NCBI GenBank assembly: GCA_036569045.1 | Contig: DATCRI010000028.1 | Span: 24,736-88,735, forward strand | Direction of reading: 5' to 3' | Origin: Chthoniobacterales bacterium | GTDB lineage: Bacteria; Verrucomicrobiota; Verrucomicrobiia; Chthoniobacterales; JAATET01 | Length of the DNA: 64,000 nt | Shown: in pieces, positions 7,860 through 16,761 of the stretch | How the letters are laid out: the number at the start of each line of letters is the position of its first letter | Numbering within the stretch: the first letter of the stretch is position 1 | The notes under the pieces: model-generated | The model's database searches: none | What the model saw: the letters and a program-made list of their open reading frames with translations, nothing else | Told to the model about the DNA's origin: nothing | Program-made: the position numbers and the translations under genes

Positions 7860-8611
7860 TTCCCGGCCACCGGCCCCGCGAGCTCCGCGACCGGCATCCC
7901 GCGCAACTCCGCCAGCCCCGCGTAGACCGCGCCGAGATTGCCGGGATGGTTCACCCGCTCGCCCGTCGCGGATCGCGCCGCGAACTGGTCGAGTTCCTCC
8001 GGCAGCGGCATGTCCGGCGCATCCGTCTCCACCAGCAGCCGATCGAGCGGCACCGCGAGGAACGCCTCCCGCTTCCGCTCCCGATTCGCCGCGAGGAACG
8101 ATCCGGAGAACGAGAAATACCCGCCGCGCTCGACAAAGCCGCGCACCATTTCGACCGGCCCGCCATACGCATGCAGGAGGAACGGGGGCGCCGTTGCTTC
8201 GTGCAGCACCTCGTTCAACGCGCCCCACGCCCGCAGGCAATGGATCGTCACCGGCAATCCGCGCCGCGCCGCCTCCCCCAACTGCCACCGGAAAATCTCC
8301 AGCTGCCGGTCGAAATTCCGATCGGTCTTCCACCGATCGAGCCCGATCTCCCCCACGACGCCTCCGCCATCCAGCCGCGCGCTCAGTCGCTCCCGCCATT
8401 CCGCCGAGACCTCGTCGACCCGCCAGGGATGCACGCCATAGCTCGCGCGAATCCCCGCGTGCGCCGCCGCCAGCTCCGCCACCGCGGCCCAGTCCGCCTC
8501 GCTCGTGCCGTTCACGACCATTCCCGCCACCGCACCGCTCGCGAGAAAGGCGTCGCGCCACGGCGTGAGCTCCGCCGCCTGCAGGTGGTTGTGGGCGTCG
8601 AAGATCTTCAT
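7835..8611 (-). CDS. tatD: TatD family metal-dependent hydrolase
   Basis: A 258-residue TIM-barrel amidohydrolase-superfamily protein of the TatD type (putative DNase or deacylase). Metal-binding motifs are FDAHNHLQ at the N-terminus, GEIGLDRW in the middle, IHCLRAWGA, LHAYGG, and LVETDAPDM near the C-terminus. The ATG at 8611 overlaps the stop of the upstream sufE-like gene by 4 nt (ATGA), so the two are probably translationally coupled. The C-terminus overlaps the convergent tcdA by 25 nt. The physiological substrate of TatD proteins remains debated. Confidence 0.9.
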   Translation of the reverse strand: MKIFDAHNHLQAAELTPWRDAFLASGAVAGMVVNGTSEADWAAVAELAAAHAGIRASYGVHPWRVDEVSAEWRERLSARLDGGGVVGEIGLDRWKTDRNFDRQLEIFRWQLGEAARRGLPVTIHCLRAWGALNEVLHEATAPPFLLHAYGGPVEMVRGFVERGGYFSFSGSFLAANRERKREAFLAVPLDRLLVETDAPDMPLPEELDQFAARSATGERVNHPGNLGAVYAGLAELRGMPVAELAGPVAGNYARLFGS

Positions 8612-9012
8612 GTCGCCGAGAGCGCGCGGATCCGCTCGCAGACCTTCCCGAGGCCGTGCAGTCGCGTCGGCGAAAGCACCCGCGCAATGCCGAGGTCCTC
8701 GAGCAGCGTCGGCTGGAAATGCGCGGCCTCGGCCGCCTCCGCCCCGTCGTAGAACTCCGCAAGAAACGCCGCGAGCCCGCGCACGATTCCCGCCTCCGCA
8801 TCCAGCCGCAATCGCAATGCTCCGCCGGCCACCTCGCCAGCCAGCCACACGCGCGAGACGCAGCCGGGCACAAGGTTCGCGTCGATCCGCTCCGCGTCGG
8901 TCAGCGGCTCCAGCCGCGACTTCCGCCCCACGATCGCGGCCAGCCGCTCCTGGGGATCGGGCACGAGCCGGTATTTTTCGGTCCACGCCGTTTGTTTTTC
9001 CGCAAGCGTCAC
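8608..9012 (-). CDS. sufE: SufE-like sulfur acceptor protein
   Basis: A 134-residue SufE-family protein, which takes persulfide sulfur from a cysteine desulfurase. The acceptor Cys51 lies in the hallmark LVPGCVSRVWL, and the family C-terminus LSPTRLHGLGKVCERIR is intact. The start is a GTG at 9012; the next in-frame starts would remove the first helix. It shares ATGA with tatD downstream. A SufE paralogue beside tcdA recalls the E. coli csdA-csdE-csdL cluster, so this may be a CsdE-type protein. No partner desulfurase is adjacent; the nearest is at 20.6-21.7 kb. Confidence 0.88.
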   Translation of the reverse strand: MTLAEKQTAWTEKYRLVPDPQERLAAIVGRKSRLEPLTDAERIDANLVPGCVSRVWLAGEVAGGALRLRLDAEAGIVRGLAAFLAEFYDGAEAAEAAHFQPTLLEDLGIARVLSPTRLHGLGKVCERIRALSAT

Positions 9013-9118
9013 CCCCGCACGATAGCGCGTCGCCCCGCTCCCGACAGGCAGGAAATCCGTCCCGGGCTTGCAGCGGCTGCGAATCTCGGGTTGGCTAGCG
9101 CGCAGACTGCTCCGCAGC

Positions 9119-10675
9119 ATGATGCGATTCGCCGCCCCCCTGCTCCTCGCCAGCGCGCTCCTGCTTCTGGTCGCTCCGATCGGCGTTCGCGCCCAGGTCC
9201 CTGCCGGCGCGCCTCCCGCGGCCGCGAACGGCCCCACCGTCCGCAATCTCGTCTTTCTCATCCGCGGCCCCGACGGCGTCGTCAGCGCGATTCGCACCAC
9301 CTCGTTCCAGCAGCAGGGCGCCGTGCTTCTGCTCGTGAATACGAAGGGCGGCCGCGCCATGGTGCAGGCCCGCACCGTCGCCGGCCAGCTGGCCTGGCTG
9401 ACCGACGAGCAGCTCGCCGTCGCGAACACCATCGACATCGGCGTTCTCGCCACCCAATACGAGCTCGCCGCACGCAACATGCCCTCGGTGAAGAAGATGC
9501 TCGGCGAAGAAGCCGCCCGCCTGCGCGCCGAGCAGAAACGCCGGGCCGACGCCCTCGCCGCCGAGAAAAGTGCGGCCGAGGCGCGCATCCAGGCCGCCAC
9601 CTCCTCCGTTTACGATCCCGGCGCCGGTTACACCGCCGAGGCCCTCGACGGCCTGCTTGCCGCCGCGGAGGCCGTGCGCGCCGAGAATCCCGCCGCCGCC
9701 CCGCGCATCGATGCCTGGGGAAAGCCCTTCCGCGCGCATCTCGAGCGATTGAAAGCCGGCGAAGTCTACGAGAACGGCGCGTGGATCACGAAGGAGCAGG
9801 TCGCCGAACGCGCCCGCGCCGAGCGCGAAGCCGCCTTCCAGCGCAGCCTCGCGGACCTCACGATCAGCGCCGTCGCCCTGCCCGCGGACGCCATTCAGGG
9901 CCTCGCCCGGAATGCCGCGATCTCCGCCGGCGTCGCGATGCTCGTCGGCATCGGCCTCATCGTCTTCGCGCGGCGCCGCATCGCCATGCGGGCCGTCGGC
10001 GTCGCCCTGCTCGTCGGCGGCCCGGGCTATCCCGCCGCCCTCTTCTTCCTTGCCACGCGCACACCCTCCGGGCTTCCGACGGAATCCACCCCGGCGGACC
10101 TGCAACCCGTGCTCCTCGCCCTCGAGGCCGCGGCCGACTCCGCCACGCCCGCGGACAGCCAGACGCTCTCCGAGGCCGCGGTGAACACCTTCCTCGCGCG
10201 GTTTCTCCGGATCGAACGCGCCGCGAACCCCACCGGCTGGGCCGCCACCCGCGAGGCCATCGCCGTCCGCCTTCTGCCCGATCGCCTGTTCCTGTTCGAG
10301 CTCCTCCGCAGCACGGATCGCGAATGGATCATCCGCTACACCCTCGACTTCCGCCCCCCCGGCGTGACGCCGCCGCTCGTTGTTTCCAGCGTCACCCTCG
10401 GCGCCCTCGACCTGCCCACCGGCGTCGCGCAGGCCCTCTGGAGAAATCTCGAGCCGCAGCTCGCCGGCCTCCTCTCCCGCGTCCATGTCACCGGCGGCCT
10501 GAAGATCCAGAATCCCACCGACGGAGCCATCAAACTGGCGCCGCAGACCCTGAAGCCCGACGCCAGCGCTCCGCTCGTCATCCCTCCTCCGTCTTTTAAC
10601 GAGAATTCACCCGGCCAATCCCCCACCCCCGAGCGAAAAGAGGAGTCCACCGCATCACCGACTCCCATGCCATGA
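9119..10675 (+). CDS. Secreted or membrane-anchored protein of unknown function
   Basis: A 518-residue protein with a signal peptide (MMRFAAPLLLASALLLLVAPIGVRAQ). An Ala/Glu/Arg-rich helical region (about 110-270, coiled-coil-like) follows, then a membrane segment near residues 265-310 (ISAGVAMLVGIGLIVFA and AVGVALLVGGPGYPAALFFL). The C-terminal domain is predicted outside the cytoplasm and ends in a Pro/Ser-rich tail. I recognise no enzymatic motif. ATG 9119 is chosen because the signal peptide begins there; a second ATG follows directly. It overlaps the transglutaminase gene by 4 nt (ATGA), so the two may work together in the envelope. Confidence 0.65.
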   Translation: MMRFAAPLLLASALLLLVAPIGVRAQVPAGAPPAAANGPTVRNLVFLIRGPDGVVSAIRTTSFQQQGAVLLLVNTKGGRAMVQARTVAGQLAWLTDEQLAVANTIDIGVLATQYELAARNMPSVKKMLGEEAARLRAEQKRRADALAAEKSAAEARIQAATSSVYDPGAGYTAEALDGLLAAAEAVRAENPAAAPRIDAWGKPFRAHLERLKAGEVYENGAWITKEQVAERARAEREAAFQRSLADLTISAVALPADAIQGLARNAAISAGVAMLVGIGLIVFARRRIAMRAVGVALLVGGPGYPAALFFLATRTPSGLPTESTPADLQPVLLALEAAADSATPADSQTLSEAAVNTFLARFLRIERAANPTGWAATREAIAVRLLPDRLFLFELLRSTDREWIIRYTLDFRPPGVTPPLVVSSVTLGALDLPTGVAQALWRNLEPQLAGLLSRVHVTGGLKIQNPTDGAIKLAPQTLKPDASAPLVIPPPSFNENSPGQSPTPERKEESTASPTPMP

Positions 10676-11457
10676 TCCTCGACGCTCACTGCCGACTCTC
10701 GCTCGAAGCCACCTCGCCCGTTCCCGTGATCTTCATGCTCCGCCCGCGCAGCGGCTGGGGGCAGTGGGTGATGCGCGAGGAATACGTGATCGAGCCGCAC
10801 GTCCCCATGTCCGAATACACGGACGACTTCGGCAACCTCTGCCAGCGCGTCGTCCTGCCGACCGGCCCGTTCTCGCTCGAGGCCAGCTGCACCGTCGACA
10901 CCTCCGACACGATCGACGTCGATCCCGAGGCCACGTTCGTCCCCGTCGAGCTGCTGCCCGACCCCATCCTCAAGTTTCTCCTGCCCAGCCGCTACTGCGA
11001 GTCCGACCAGCTCGGCCAGCTCGCCCACTCCATCATCGGGAACCTCCCGCCCGGCTACCAGCAGGTCGAAGCCATCACCCGCTGGATTCACCAGAACGTC
11101 ACCTACCAATACGGCACGAGCGACGCCTCGACCTCCGCGCGCGTGACGGCGGAATCTCACACCGGCGTCTGCCGCGACATGGCCCACCTCGGCATCGCCC
11201 TCTGCCGCGCCATCAACATCCCCTCGCGCTTCGTCTGCGGCTTCCTCCACGAGCTCGATCCCATGGACCTCCACGCGTGGTTCGAGGCCTACGTCGGCAC
11301 GCGCTGGTATACGTTCGACGCCACCCAGTCCGAACCGAAAGGCAACCGCATCGCCATCGCCTACGGCCGCGATGCCGCGGACGTCGCCCTGCTCACGCAG
11401 TTCGGCCAGCTCCAGCTGAGCGACATCAAGGTGGATATCGGCCCGCACAAGGGCTGA
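10672..11457 (+). CDS. Transglutaminase-like cysteine peptidase family protein
   Basis: A 261-residue transglutaminase-like superfamily protein. The catalytic triad is visible as Cys167 (TGVCRDMAHLG), His201 (MDLHAWFEAYV) and Asp216 (YTFDATQ). An N-terminal beta-rich region, typical of bacterial transglutaminase-like proteins (residues 1-110), precedes the catalytic core. There is no signal peptide, so it is probably cytoplasmic. It is translationally coupled to the preceding membrane protein through an ATGA overlap. Such enzymes may act as proteases or amidases; the substrate cannot be read from the sequence. Confidence 0.85.
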   Translation: MILDAHCRLSLEATSPVPVIFMLRPRSGWGQWVMREEYVIEPHVPMSEYTDDFGNLCQRVVLPTGPFSLEASCTVDTSDTIDVDPEATFVPVELLPDPILKFLLPSRYCESDQLGQLAHSIIGNLPPGYQQVEAITRWIHQNVTYQYGTSDASTSARVTAESHTGVCRDMAHLGIALCRAINIPSRFVCGFLHELDPMDLHAWFEAYVGTRWYTFDATQSEPKGNRIAIAYGRDAADVALLTQFGQLQLSDIKVDIGPHKG

Positions 11458-11521
11458 TCCCCGCTTGCCATCGCCGCCGCCACGCGCGAACCTCCCCCGG
11501 CATGGGCCCGCAGGATTTCCA

Positions 11522-13132
11522 ATGAGGACCACGGACCCCGAGGTCGCGATCATCGGCGCCGGCCCCTGCGGATTGCTCACCGCGCTCGTCCTCGCCCGCC
11601 GCGGCATTCGCTGCGCGGTCTTCGAGCGCCGCGCGGAGCCGCTCGACCACCCCCGCGCCATGGCGATCAGCCGGCGCACGTCGGAAATCTTCCAGCAGCT
11701 CGGGATTCGCGACGCCATGGAGGTCTCCCATCTCCGACCCGGCGACTACGACCTCGCGATCTGGGAAACCTCGCTTGCCGGCGAGATCCACGGCCACGTG
11801 CCGTGGCGGCCGGACGATCCCTCGGTCGTGCCCTATCCCGGGCTCCACTGCCCGCAGACCGTCACCGAGCGCGTGCTTCGCGAAGCGCTGGCGGCCGAGG
11901 CGACGGCCGGCGTCTTCTTCGATCACGACGTGCTCTCCCACGAGGAGACCGCCGACGGCGTCCGGCTCCAGATCCGGCGCAGCCCGTCCGACGCGACGTT
12001 TCCCGTCGCGGCCCGCTACGTCGTCGCGGCCGACGGCGCCGGCAGCCCGATGCGGCGGTCCCTCGGCATCGAGGCCATCGGGCCGGGCGACCTCGGCCAC
12101 TTCCTGAATACCTGCTTCCGCGCGCCCTACGGCGCGTCTCTGCGCGAGCGCCGGGCCGTGCTGCACCACCTGCTTCGCAAGGATCTCTTCGAGGTCTTCG
12201 TGGCCATCAATGGCGACGACCTCTGGCTCATGCACCACTTCCTCCAGCCGGGCGAAGATCCCGCGGACTACCCGCCCGAGCGGCTCGCCGACATCGTGCG
12301 CGAGGCCTCCGGCCTGCCCGAGGTGCCGGTGGAAGTGCTCGGCGTCACCCAATGGGTGATGAGCCCGAAAATCGCGAACGCCTTCCGCAAGGGCCGCGTG
12401 TTCCTCACGGGCGACGCCGCGGCCCGCCTCTCGCCCGCCGGCGGCCTCGGCATGAACACCGGCCTGCAGTCCGCGCACAATCTCGCCTGGAAACTTGCCG
12501 CCGTCCTGCGCGGCGCGCCCGCCAGTCTGCTCGACAGCTACGATACCGAACGCCGCGGCCATGTGATGGAGACCTTCTCGACATCGAACGATTTCGGCAA
12601 AGAGGTATGGACGATCCTCGAAGCCGGCCTTGCCGGCGATTACGCCCGCGTGCGGGAGCTCGTCGCCGGCAGTCGCCGCGGCGGCGGCGGCCTGGGGCTC
12701 GACCTCGGCTTTGCCTATCGGCAGGGCGCCCTCGTGCCCTCCGCGCAGGCCGCGCCGCAGTGCGGCATCGACGCCTACACGCCCTCGGCGCTTCCGGGCC
12801 GGCGCGCGCCGCATTGCCGGCTCGGCGACGGCGAACAGACGTTCTCCTGCCTCGATCTTTTCGGCCACGACTTCGTGCTCCTCGTCGCGGGCGATCCCGC
12901 GCCCTGGCGCGCCGACACCCCGCTTCCCGGCGGCTACGGGCTCGAGATCCACGGCATTGGTGCCGCGGGGCTCCGCGACGTCGACGGCGCGTTTGCCAGC
13001 ATCTACGGGCTGGCTCCCGGCGAGGCCGTGCTCGTGCGGCCCGATGGCGTGGTCGGCGCGCGACTCACGTCCAGCGACGCCCTGCCGTCGGCGCTCGCCA
13101 CGATCCTCGGCGGCGGCCCCGCCGTCGCGTAG
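11522..13132 (+). CDS. FAD-dependent aromatic-ring monooxygenase family protein
   Basis: A 536-residue flavoprotein monooxygenase of the PheA/TfdB/MhpA class. The Rossmann motif AIIGAGPCGLLTALVLARRG opens the protein, the middle carries RYVVAADGAGSPMRR (the DG motif), and RVFLTGDAAARLSPAGGLGMNTGLQ is the second FAD-binding (GD) motif. A C-terminal thioredoxin-like domain fits the length. ATG 11522 has AGGA six bases upstream. Members hydroxylate phenolic or polyketide-type aromatics using NAD(P)H and O2. No degradation genes flank it, so the substrate is open. It ends 5 nt before the convergent Na/Pi transporter. Confidence 0.85.
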   Translation: MRTTDPEVAIIGAGPCGLLTALVLARRGIRCAVFERRAEPLDHPRAMAISRRTSEIFQQLGIRDAMEVSHLRPGDYDLAIWETSLAGEIHGHVPWRPDDPSVVPYPGLHCPQTVTERVLREALAAEATAGVFFDHDVLSHEETADGVRLQIRRSPSDATFPVAARYVVAADGAGSPMRRSLGIEAIGPGDLGHFLNTCFRAPYGASLRERRAVLHHLLRKDLFEVFVAINGDDLWLMHHFLQPGEDPADYPPERLADIVREASGLPEVPVEVLGVTQWVMSPKIANAFRKGRVFLTGDAAARLSPAGGLGMNTGLQSAHNLAWKLAAVLRGAPASLLDSYDTERRGHVMETFSTSNDFGKEVWTILEAGLAGDYARVRELVAGSRRGGGGLGLDLGFAYRQGALVPSAQAAPQCGIDAYTPSALPGRRAPHCRLGDGEQTFSCLDLFGHDFVLLVAGDPAPWRADTPLPGGYGLEIHGIGAAGLRDVDGAFASIYGLAPGEAVLVRPDGVVGARLTSSDALPSALATILGGGPAVA

Positions 13133-13137
13133 CCCCG

Positions 13138-14754
13138 TCAGTCCGCGGCGTCCTTCGCCTCGGCCGGCTTCGCCGCCTTCTCCGCAGATGGCCCCTCGGC
13201 CGCCCGCGCCAGCACCTTCGAGAGGCGATGCAGCATCCACGCGCCCAGCTCGAAGGCATCGGCCAGCGCCGCGACCTCCGGCGCGGCGGATTGCGCCTTC
13301 GCCCGGTCCACCTGCGCCTTCACGTAGTCGCCGCGCCGCTTCGTCAGCGCCCGCAATTTCTCCACCGCCTCCGGACTGCGCTCCTCCGCCGCCCGCCGCG
13401 CCGCCCGGATGAGTTCGTGCAGCCCGTGCTTGAGCGTGTAAACCGCGTCCCGCAGGTCGTCCCGCTCCCGCACCTCGAAAAGCGCGTCGTTGAACTCCCG
13501 CACGGAGTCCTCGAAATACCGCACCAGCGACAGCTCGGCGCGCAGCAAGTGCAGCAAATACGCCTCCCGCTCGCTCAGCGAATTTCCCGCCGCCAGCCGC
13601 GCGCCGTATTGCTCGATCGTCGCGCTCAGCTGGCCAAACGCCGCGTCGCCGATCGGCTCGCCATCCTCGCCAATCTCCGCCTTCACCGGGTGCACGTGCA
13701 CCGCCACCAGTAACCGCGACAGCTCCTTCGCCATCAGCTCCACGCCCGTCGTCGGGTCGTCCAGCGCACCGTCGGAGAGAAACTTCGGCGCCGCCAGCTC
13801 GGCGGAGGACTCGCCCGGCAGCCACGCCTCCAGCCGCCGCATCACCGGCCCGATCGCCAGCGCCATCACGCTCGCCGGCAGCAGATTCGAGAGCAGGAAC
13901 ACCAGCGCCAGCTCCAGCTTCGGCCCCACGCCAGCGTGCTCCACCGCCGCCAGCACCAGCGGCACGCCCGCCTTCTCGACGAGGAACAGCCCCGCCATCA
14001 GCAGCCCGCTCCACGCGCAGAAGACATCCTCGAACCGCACCAGCCGCTTCGACGGCCGGTCCAGATTCCACGCGAGGAACACCCGCAGCGCGATCGCCCC
14101 GAGGTTCGTCCCGTAGATCAGCATCGCCGCCTGCTCCGGCGAGAACGACCCCACCCCCGCCAGCGTGATGATCAGCATCGCCGCGCCCGTGTTCGACTGG
14201 AGGATCGCCGCCACCAGCACGCCGATCGCAAACGCCACCAGCGGCGCATCCACCGTCGCCGCCAGCATGTGTTGAAACCACGCCTCGTTCCGCAGCGGCG
14301 CCGCCCCGTCGCCCATGCTCTCGAGCCCGAAGAGCACCAGGCCCACGCCCAGCAGCACCCCCGCCGCCGCCCGCCACCGCGGCTGCCTCACCGTCCCCGA
14401 GAAAATGCCCGCCGCGCCCACGAGGTAGGCCACGTAAGGGTGGATATCCAGCGTCACGATGAACGCCAGCGCCGTCAGGCCCACGTTGCACCAAAGGATC
14501 ACCGGCGCCGCGCCCCGCGCCGTCACGAACCCGCTGCGCACCATGCCCGCCACGATGAACGTGACCGCCGTCGCGCTCTGCATCAGCGCGCCAAAGCCCA
14601 TGCCCGTCAGCCCCGCCAGCACCGGCCGCTCGCTCACCCGGTGGATCGCCCGCCGGAAGCTCGGCCCCGAAAGCCGGCGCAGGTTTTCGCCCACGAGCTG
14701 GATCCCGAGGAAAAACAGCCCCAGCCCGAGAATCAGCGCACTCAGCCCGTGCAT
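13138..14754 (-). CDS. Na+/phosphate cotransporter with C-terminal PhoU-like domain
   Basis: A 538-residue inner-membrane protein. About eight to nine hydrophobic segments span residues 1-310. The two inverted Na/Pi repeats carry the conserved QSATAV (about 60) and QSNTGAAM (about 182) motifs. Residues 340-500 form a helical PhoU-like cytoplasmic domain, and the tail is Ala/Lys/Glu-rich. The family includes NptA/YjbB, and phosphate uptake or efflux is the expected role. ATG 14754 begins directly at the first helix (HGLSALILGLGLFFLG). No pst or phoU genes lie nearby; a PhoB/PhoR-like pair is 29 kb away. Confidence 0.88.
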   Translation of the reverse strand: MHGLSALILGLGLFFLGIQLVGENLRRLSGPSFRRAIHRVSERPVLAGLTGMGFGALMQSATAVTFIVAGMVRSGFVTARGAAPVILWCNVGLTALAFIVTLDIHPYVAYLVGAAGIFSGTVRQPRWRAAAGVLLGVGLVLFGLESMGDGAAPLRNEAWFQHMLAATVDAPLVAFAIGVLVAAILQSNTGAAMLIITLAGVGSFSPEQAAMLIYGTNLGAIALRVFLAWNLDRPSKRLVRFEDVFCAWSGLLMAGLFLVEKAGVPLVLAAVEHAGVGPKLELALVFLLSNLLPASVMALAIGPVMRRLEAWLPGESSAELAAPKFLSDGALDDPTTGVELMAKELSRLLVAVHVHPVKAEIGEDGEPIGDAAFGQLSATIEQYGARLAAGNSLSEREAYLLHLLRAELSLVRYFEDSVREFNDALFEVRERDDLRDAVYTLKHGLHELIRAARRAAEERSPEAVEKLRALTKRRGDYVKAQVDRAKAQSAAPEVAALADAFELGAWMLHRLSKVLARAAEGPSAEKAAKPAEAKDAAD

Positions 14755-14766
14755 AAGGAGAATGAC

Positions 14767-14799
14767 TTAGCCGCAGAGACCGCCGAGGACACGAAGAAA
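14767..14799 (+). repeat. 9-nt-periodic CGCAGAG-type repeat, plus orientation
   Basis: The sequence reads CCGCAGAGACCGCCGAGG and then ACACGAAGAAAG, a decaying 9-nt periodic motif. The same motif appears inverted at 14902-14936, so the pair frames the intergenic region between the Na/Pi transporter and the HAD gene. Similar CGCAGAGGACGCAGAG strings are scattered between genes in several environmental phyla; that statement is from memory. Confidence 0.6.
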
Positions 14800-14901
14800 G
14801 ACGACCGCGCCGGGCTTCGCATCAGCAACTCCGCCACGCCGCCCCCCCGGGAAGACCGAAAGCGAGAGAACTCCTTCGCCCCATTCGTCAAAGGCATCCG
14901 C

Positions 14902-14936
14902 CTTCCTCCGCGCTCTCTGCGTCCTCTGCGGTGAAA
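14902..14936 (-). repeat. 9-nt-periodic CGCAGAG-type repeat, minus orientation
   Basis: Read on the minus strand this is TTTCACCGCAGAGGACGCAG followed by AGAGCGCGGAGGAAG, with three clear 9-nt periods. It lies 3 nt downstream of the stop of the HAD gene, in that gene's reading direction. With the copy at 14767 it forms an imperfect long inverted repeat that may fold in transcripts from either side. Confidence 0.6.
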
Positions 14937-14938
14937 CC

Positions 14939-15616
14939 TCACTCCCTCACCAGGTGCGAGAAATCGTGCTCCGTGAGCTGGTCGATGCGGTCGATCGTGA
15001 GGTCCGCCGGCGGGTATTTCTCCTCGATCCCCGGCTCGTGCGCGTAATGGCCCTGGCGGACGAACACCGTCGTCAGCCGGTCGCCCCAGATCGCCTTCAT
15101 CGCCGTCAGGATGCGCAACTTGTCATCCATCATCACGTAATGCTTCGCCGGGTGGATTCGCTCCACGTGGTCCAGCTCCTCCTCCTTGTGGATGTAGATC
15201 ATCACATTGCGCACCACCGCCTCGAACAGCCCCGAGCGCTCCGCCTTCCGCGGCTGGAACACCGCATCGCCATCCGAGAGGATCGCCACCGTCCCCCACT
15301 TCTTGCAGTGCTGGATCGCATCCAGCGAGCCCGGGAACAACCGGTTCGCAAACGGGTAATCCACCAGCCACGAAGAGAGCCGCAGCAGCCGCGCATCCCG
15401 CATGTCGCTCACCCGGTAGCGCTGCAGCGCCCCGAGGTAATCCGCATAGCCCAGCTCCACCCGCAGCTCCTCGAAGATCTCCCAATACCGCTGGCTCACC
15501 GCCGTCCCAAAGTGCCGCGTGAGGTGGTGCCGCATATCCTCGGTCACCCGGTCGTTGTTGAGCAGCGTATTATCGATATCGAACAGAAAGACAACCGGCT
15601 CGGGAGGCTTGCTCAT
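14939..15616 (-). CDS. HAD family hydrolase
   Basis: A 225-residue haloacid dehalogenase-superfamily phosphatase. Motif I is FLFDIDNTLLNND with the nucleophile and acid aspartates, motif II is VAILSDGDAV, the motif III lysine is in the RNVMIYIHKEEEL region, and motif IV is KHYVMMDDKLRIL. The helical cap between motifs I and II is of the C1 type. ATG 15616 starts at the family N-terminus; a longer upstream frame has no family similarity. The substrate is not evident. Its 3' end abuts the inverted CGCAGAG repeat. Confidence 0.85.
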   Translation of the reverse strand: MSKPPEPVVFLFDIDNTLLNNDRVTEDMRHHLTRHFGTAVSQRYWEIFEELRVELGYADYLGALQRYRVSDMRDARLLRLSSWLVDYPFANRLFPGSLDAIQHCKKWGTVAILSDGDAVFQPRKAERSGLFEAVVRNVMIYIHKEEELDHVERIHPAKHYVMMDDKLRILTAMKAIWGDRLTTVFVRQGHYAHEPGIEEKYPPADLTIDRIDQLTEHDFSHLVRE

Positions 15617-15722
15617 GGCGCCGACCCTAGGCCCCCACCCGCACCGAGGCAAACCCGGAACACAGGCCGGACGGATAAGGCGAAATATACCCCACCCCTT
15701 TATCAGCCGAGGCAGGAGTAGC

Positions 15723-15751
15723 TTGATTGGCTCATATCGCCCTTCTATTGA
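15723..15751 (+). promoter_or_regulatory. Candidate sigma-70-like promoter of the GloVer-repeat gene
   Basis: TTGATT (15723-15728), a 17-bp spacer and TATTGA (15746-15751) form a good -35/-10 pair. The -10 ends 8 bases before ATG 15760 and no Shine-Dalgarno sequence lies between them. If the promoter is used, the mRNA is nearly leaderless. Confidence 0.35.
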
Positions 15752-15759
15752 AGACAAGC

Positions 15760-16680
15760 ATGCGTTGGGTAGTTCTTTGTCTGGCTATTGGGTGCTCAAC
15801 GTCTTTCGCGGCCAGCTACAAGAAGCTCGGGACAGTTCCATACACCGCCACGGCCGTTGCTCCGGTCTCTCGATCGGGTGACGCCGTCTACATCGCCGAC
15901 GGGAGTGCCGGGAAATTCGACTGCGGCCAAATCCAGATCCTTGAGAACGGAAAGAAACGCACGATCCATGTCTTCAACGGCTATGGAGGCAAACACCCAG
16001 CGGAGTTTGTCACGACTCGGAAGGCGGTGGTCGGAATCACGGACGCAGGCGGGCGATACGGCTCGGGAACCGTCTTCGAACTGCGTGGAAAGCGCTTCCG
16101 GATATTAGCCCACTTCCCGGAAGCCTTCGGAGCTCCGAGGACCCTCTTCGTGAGTGGGAAAACCATTTACGGTGCTTGCGCCAACGGCGCCTACCGGTTG
16201 CGGGGCCGAACGTTGGAGCTCTTTCCCCTTCCAGTCATCGCTTCAGCGGTGATTCTTCGGGGCAACCTGTATGCCGCGAAAAACTACCTTGGTTGGCTTT
16301 ACCGCTTCGACGGGACGGCCTCGACCTTGATCACCGAGAACTGGTTCTCGTGGACTGTGCCCGGCCCACGCGCCCTACTCGGGATCACTGCCTATGGCGG
16401 GCGATACGGCTACGGCAGCATCACGGAGTTCAACCCATCGACCGGAGCGATGCGAACGATCGTGAATTTCCAAAGCTACAACGGAGGCCGGCCCGGCGAG
16501 ATTGTCGTCCTGCGCAATGGCAAAATCTTCGGCGCAAATCCGGACGGCATTTGGCAAATCTCGAAGCGTCCTCGGAAAGTGTTGGATATCGACTCCGTGC
16601 AAATGCTGGGAACCGACGGCCGACGACTCTTCGGCCTAGCCGGCTTCCTTTCGAAGACAGTCTTTCGCCTCAGCCCCTAA
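15760..16680 (+). CDS. Secreted Gloeo/Verruco (GloVer)-repeat protein
   Basis: A 306-residue exported protein. The signal peptide is MRWVVLCLAIGCSTSFAA, with either signal peptidase I cleavage after SFA or a weak lipobox at Cys13. The mature part is a run of short beta-repeats. The best are GGRYGSGTVFELRGKRF and, later, GGRYGYGSITEFNPSTG, which match the Gloeo/Verruco tandem repeat described in Gloeobacter and Verrucomicrobium. A beta-propeller-like fold is likely and there is no catalytic motif. Base composition and codon use look less GC-rich than the flanking genes, which suggests later acquisition. ATG 15760 is chosen for the signal peptide; a TTG 33 bases upstream is in frame. Confidence 0.75.
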   Translation: MRWVVLCLAIGCSTSFAASYKKLGTVPYTATAVAPVSRSGDAVYIADGSAGKFDCGQIQILENGKKRTIHVFNGYGGKHPAEFVTTRKAVVGITDAGGRYGSGTVFELRGKRFRILAHFPEAFGAPRTLFVSGKTIYGACANGAYRLRGRTLELFPLPVIASAVILRGNLYAAKNYLGWLYRFDGTASTLITENWFSWTVPGPRALLGITAYGGRYGYGSITEFNPSTGAMRTIVNFQSYNGGRPGEIVVLRNGKIFGANPDGIWQISKRPRKVLDIDSVQMLGTDGRRLFGLAGFLSKTVFRLSP

Positions 16681-16761
16681 CTCTAAAAACAACGATTTCG
16701 AGGCGCGGAACACTTCTCGTGAGAACGTGGGTTCCTCTAAGGGCATAGGTCCCACAACTTG

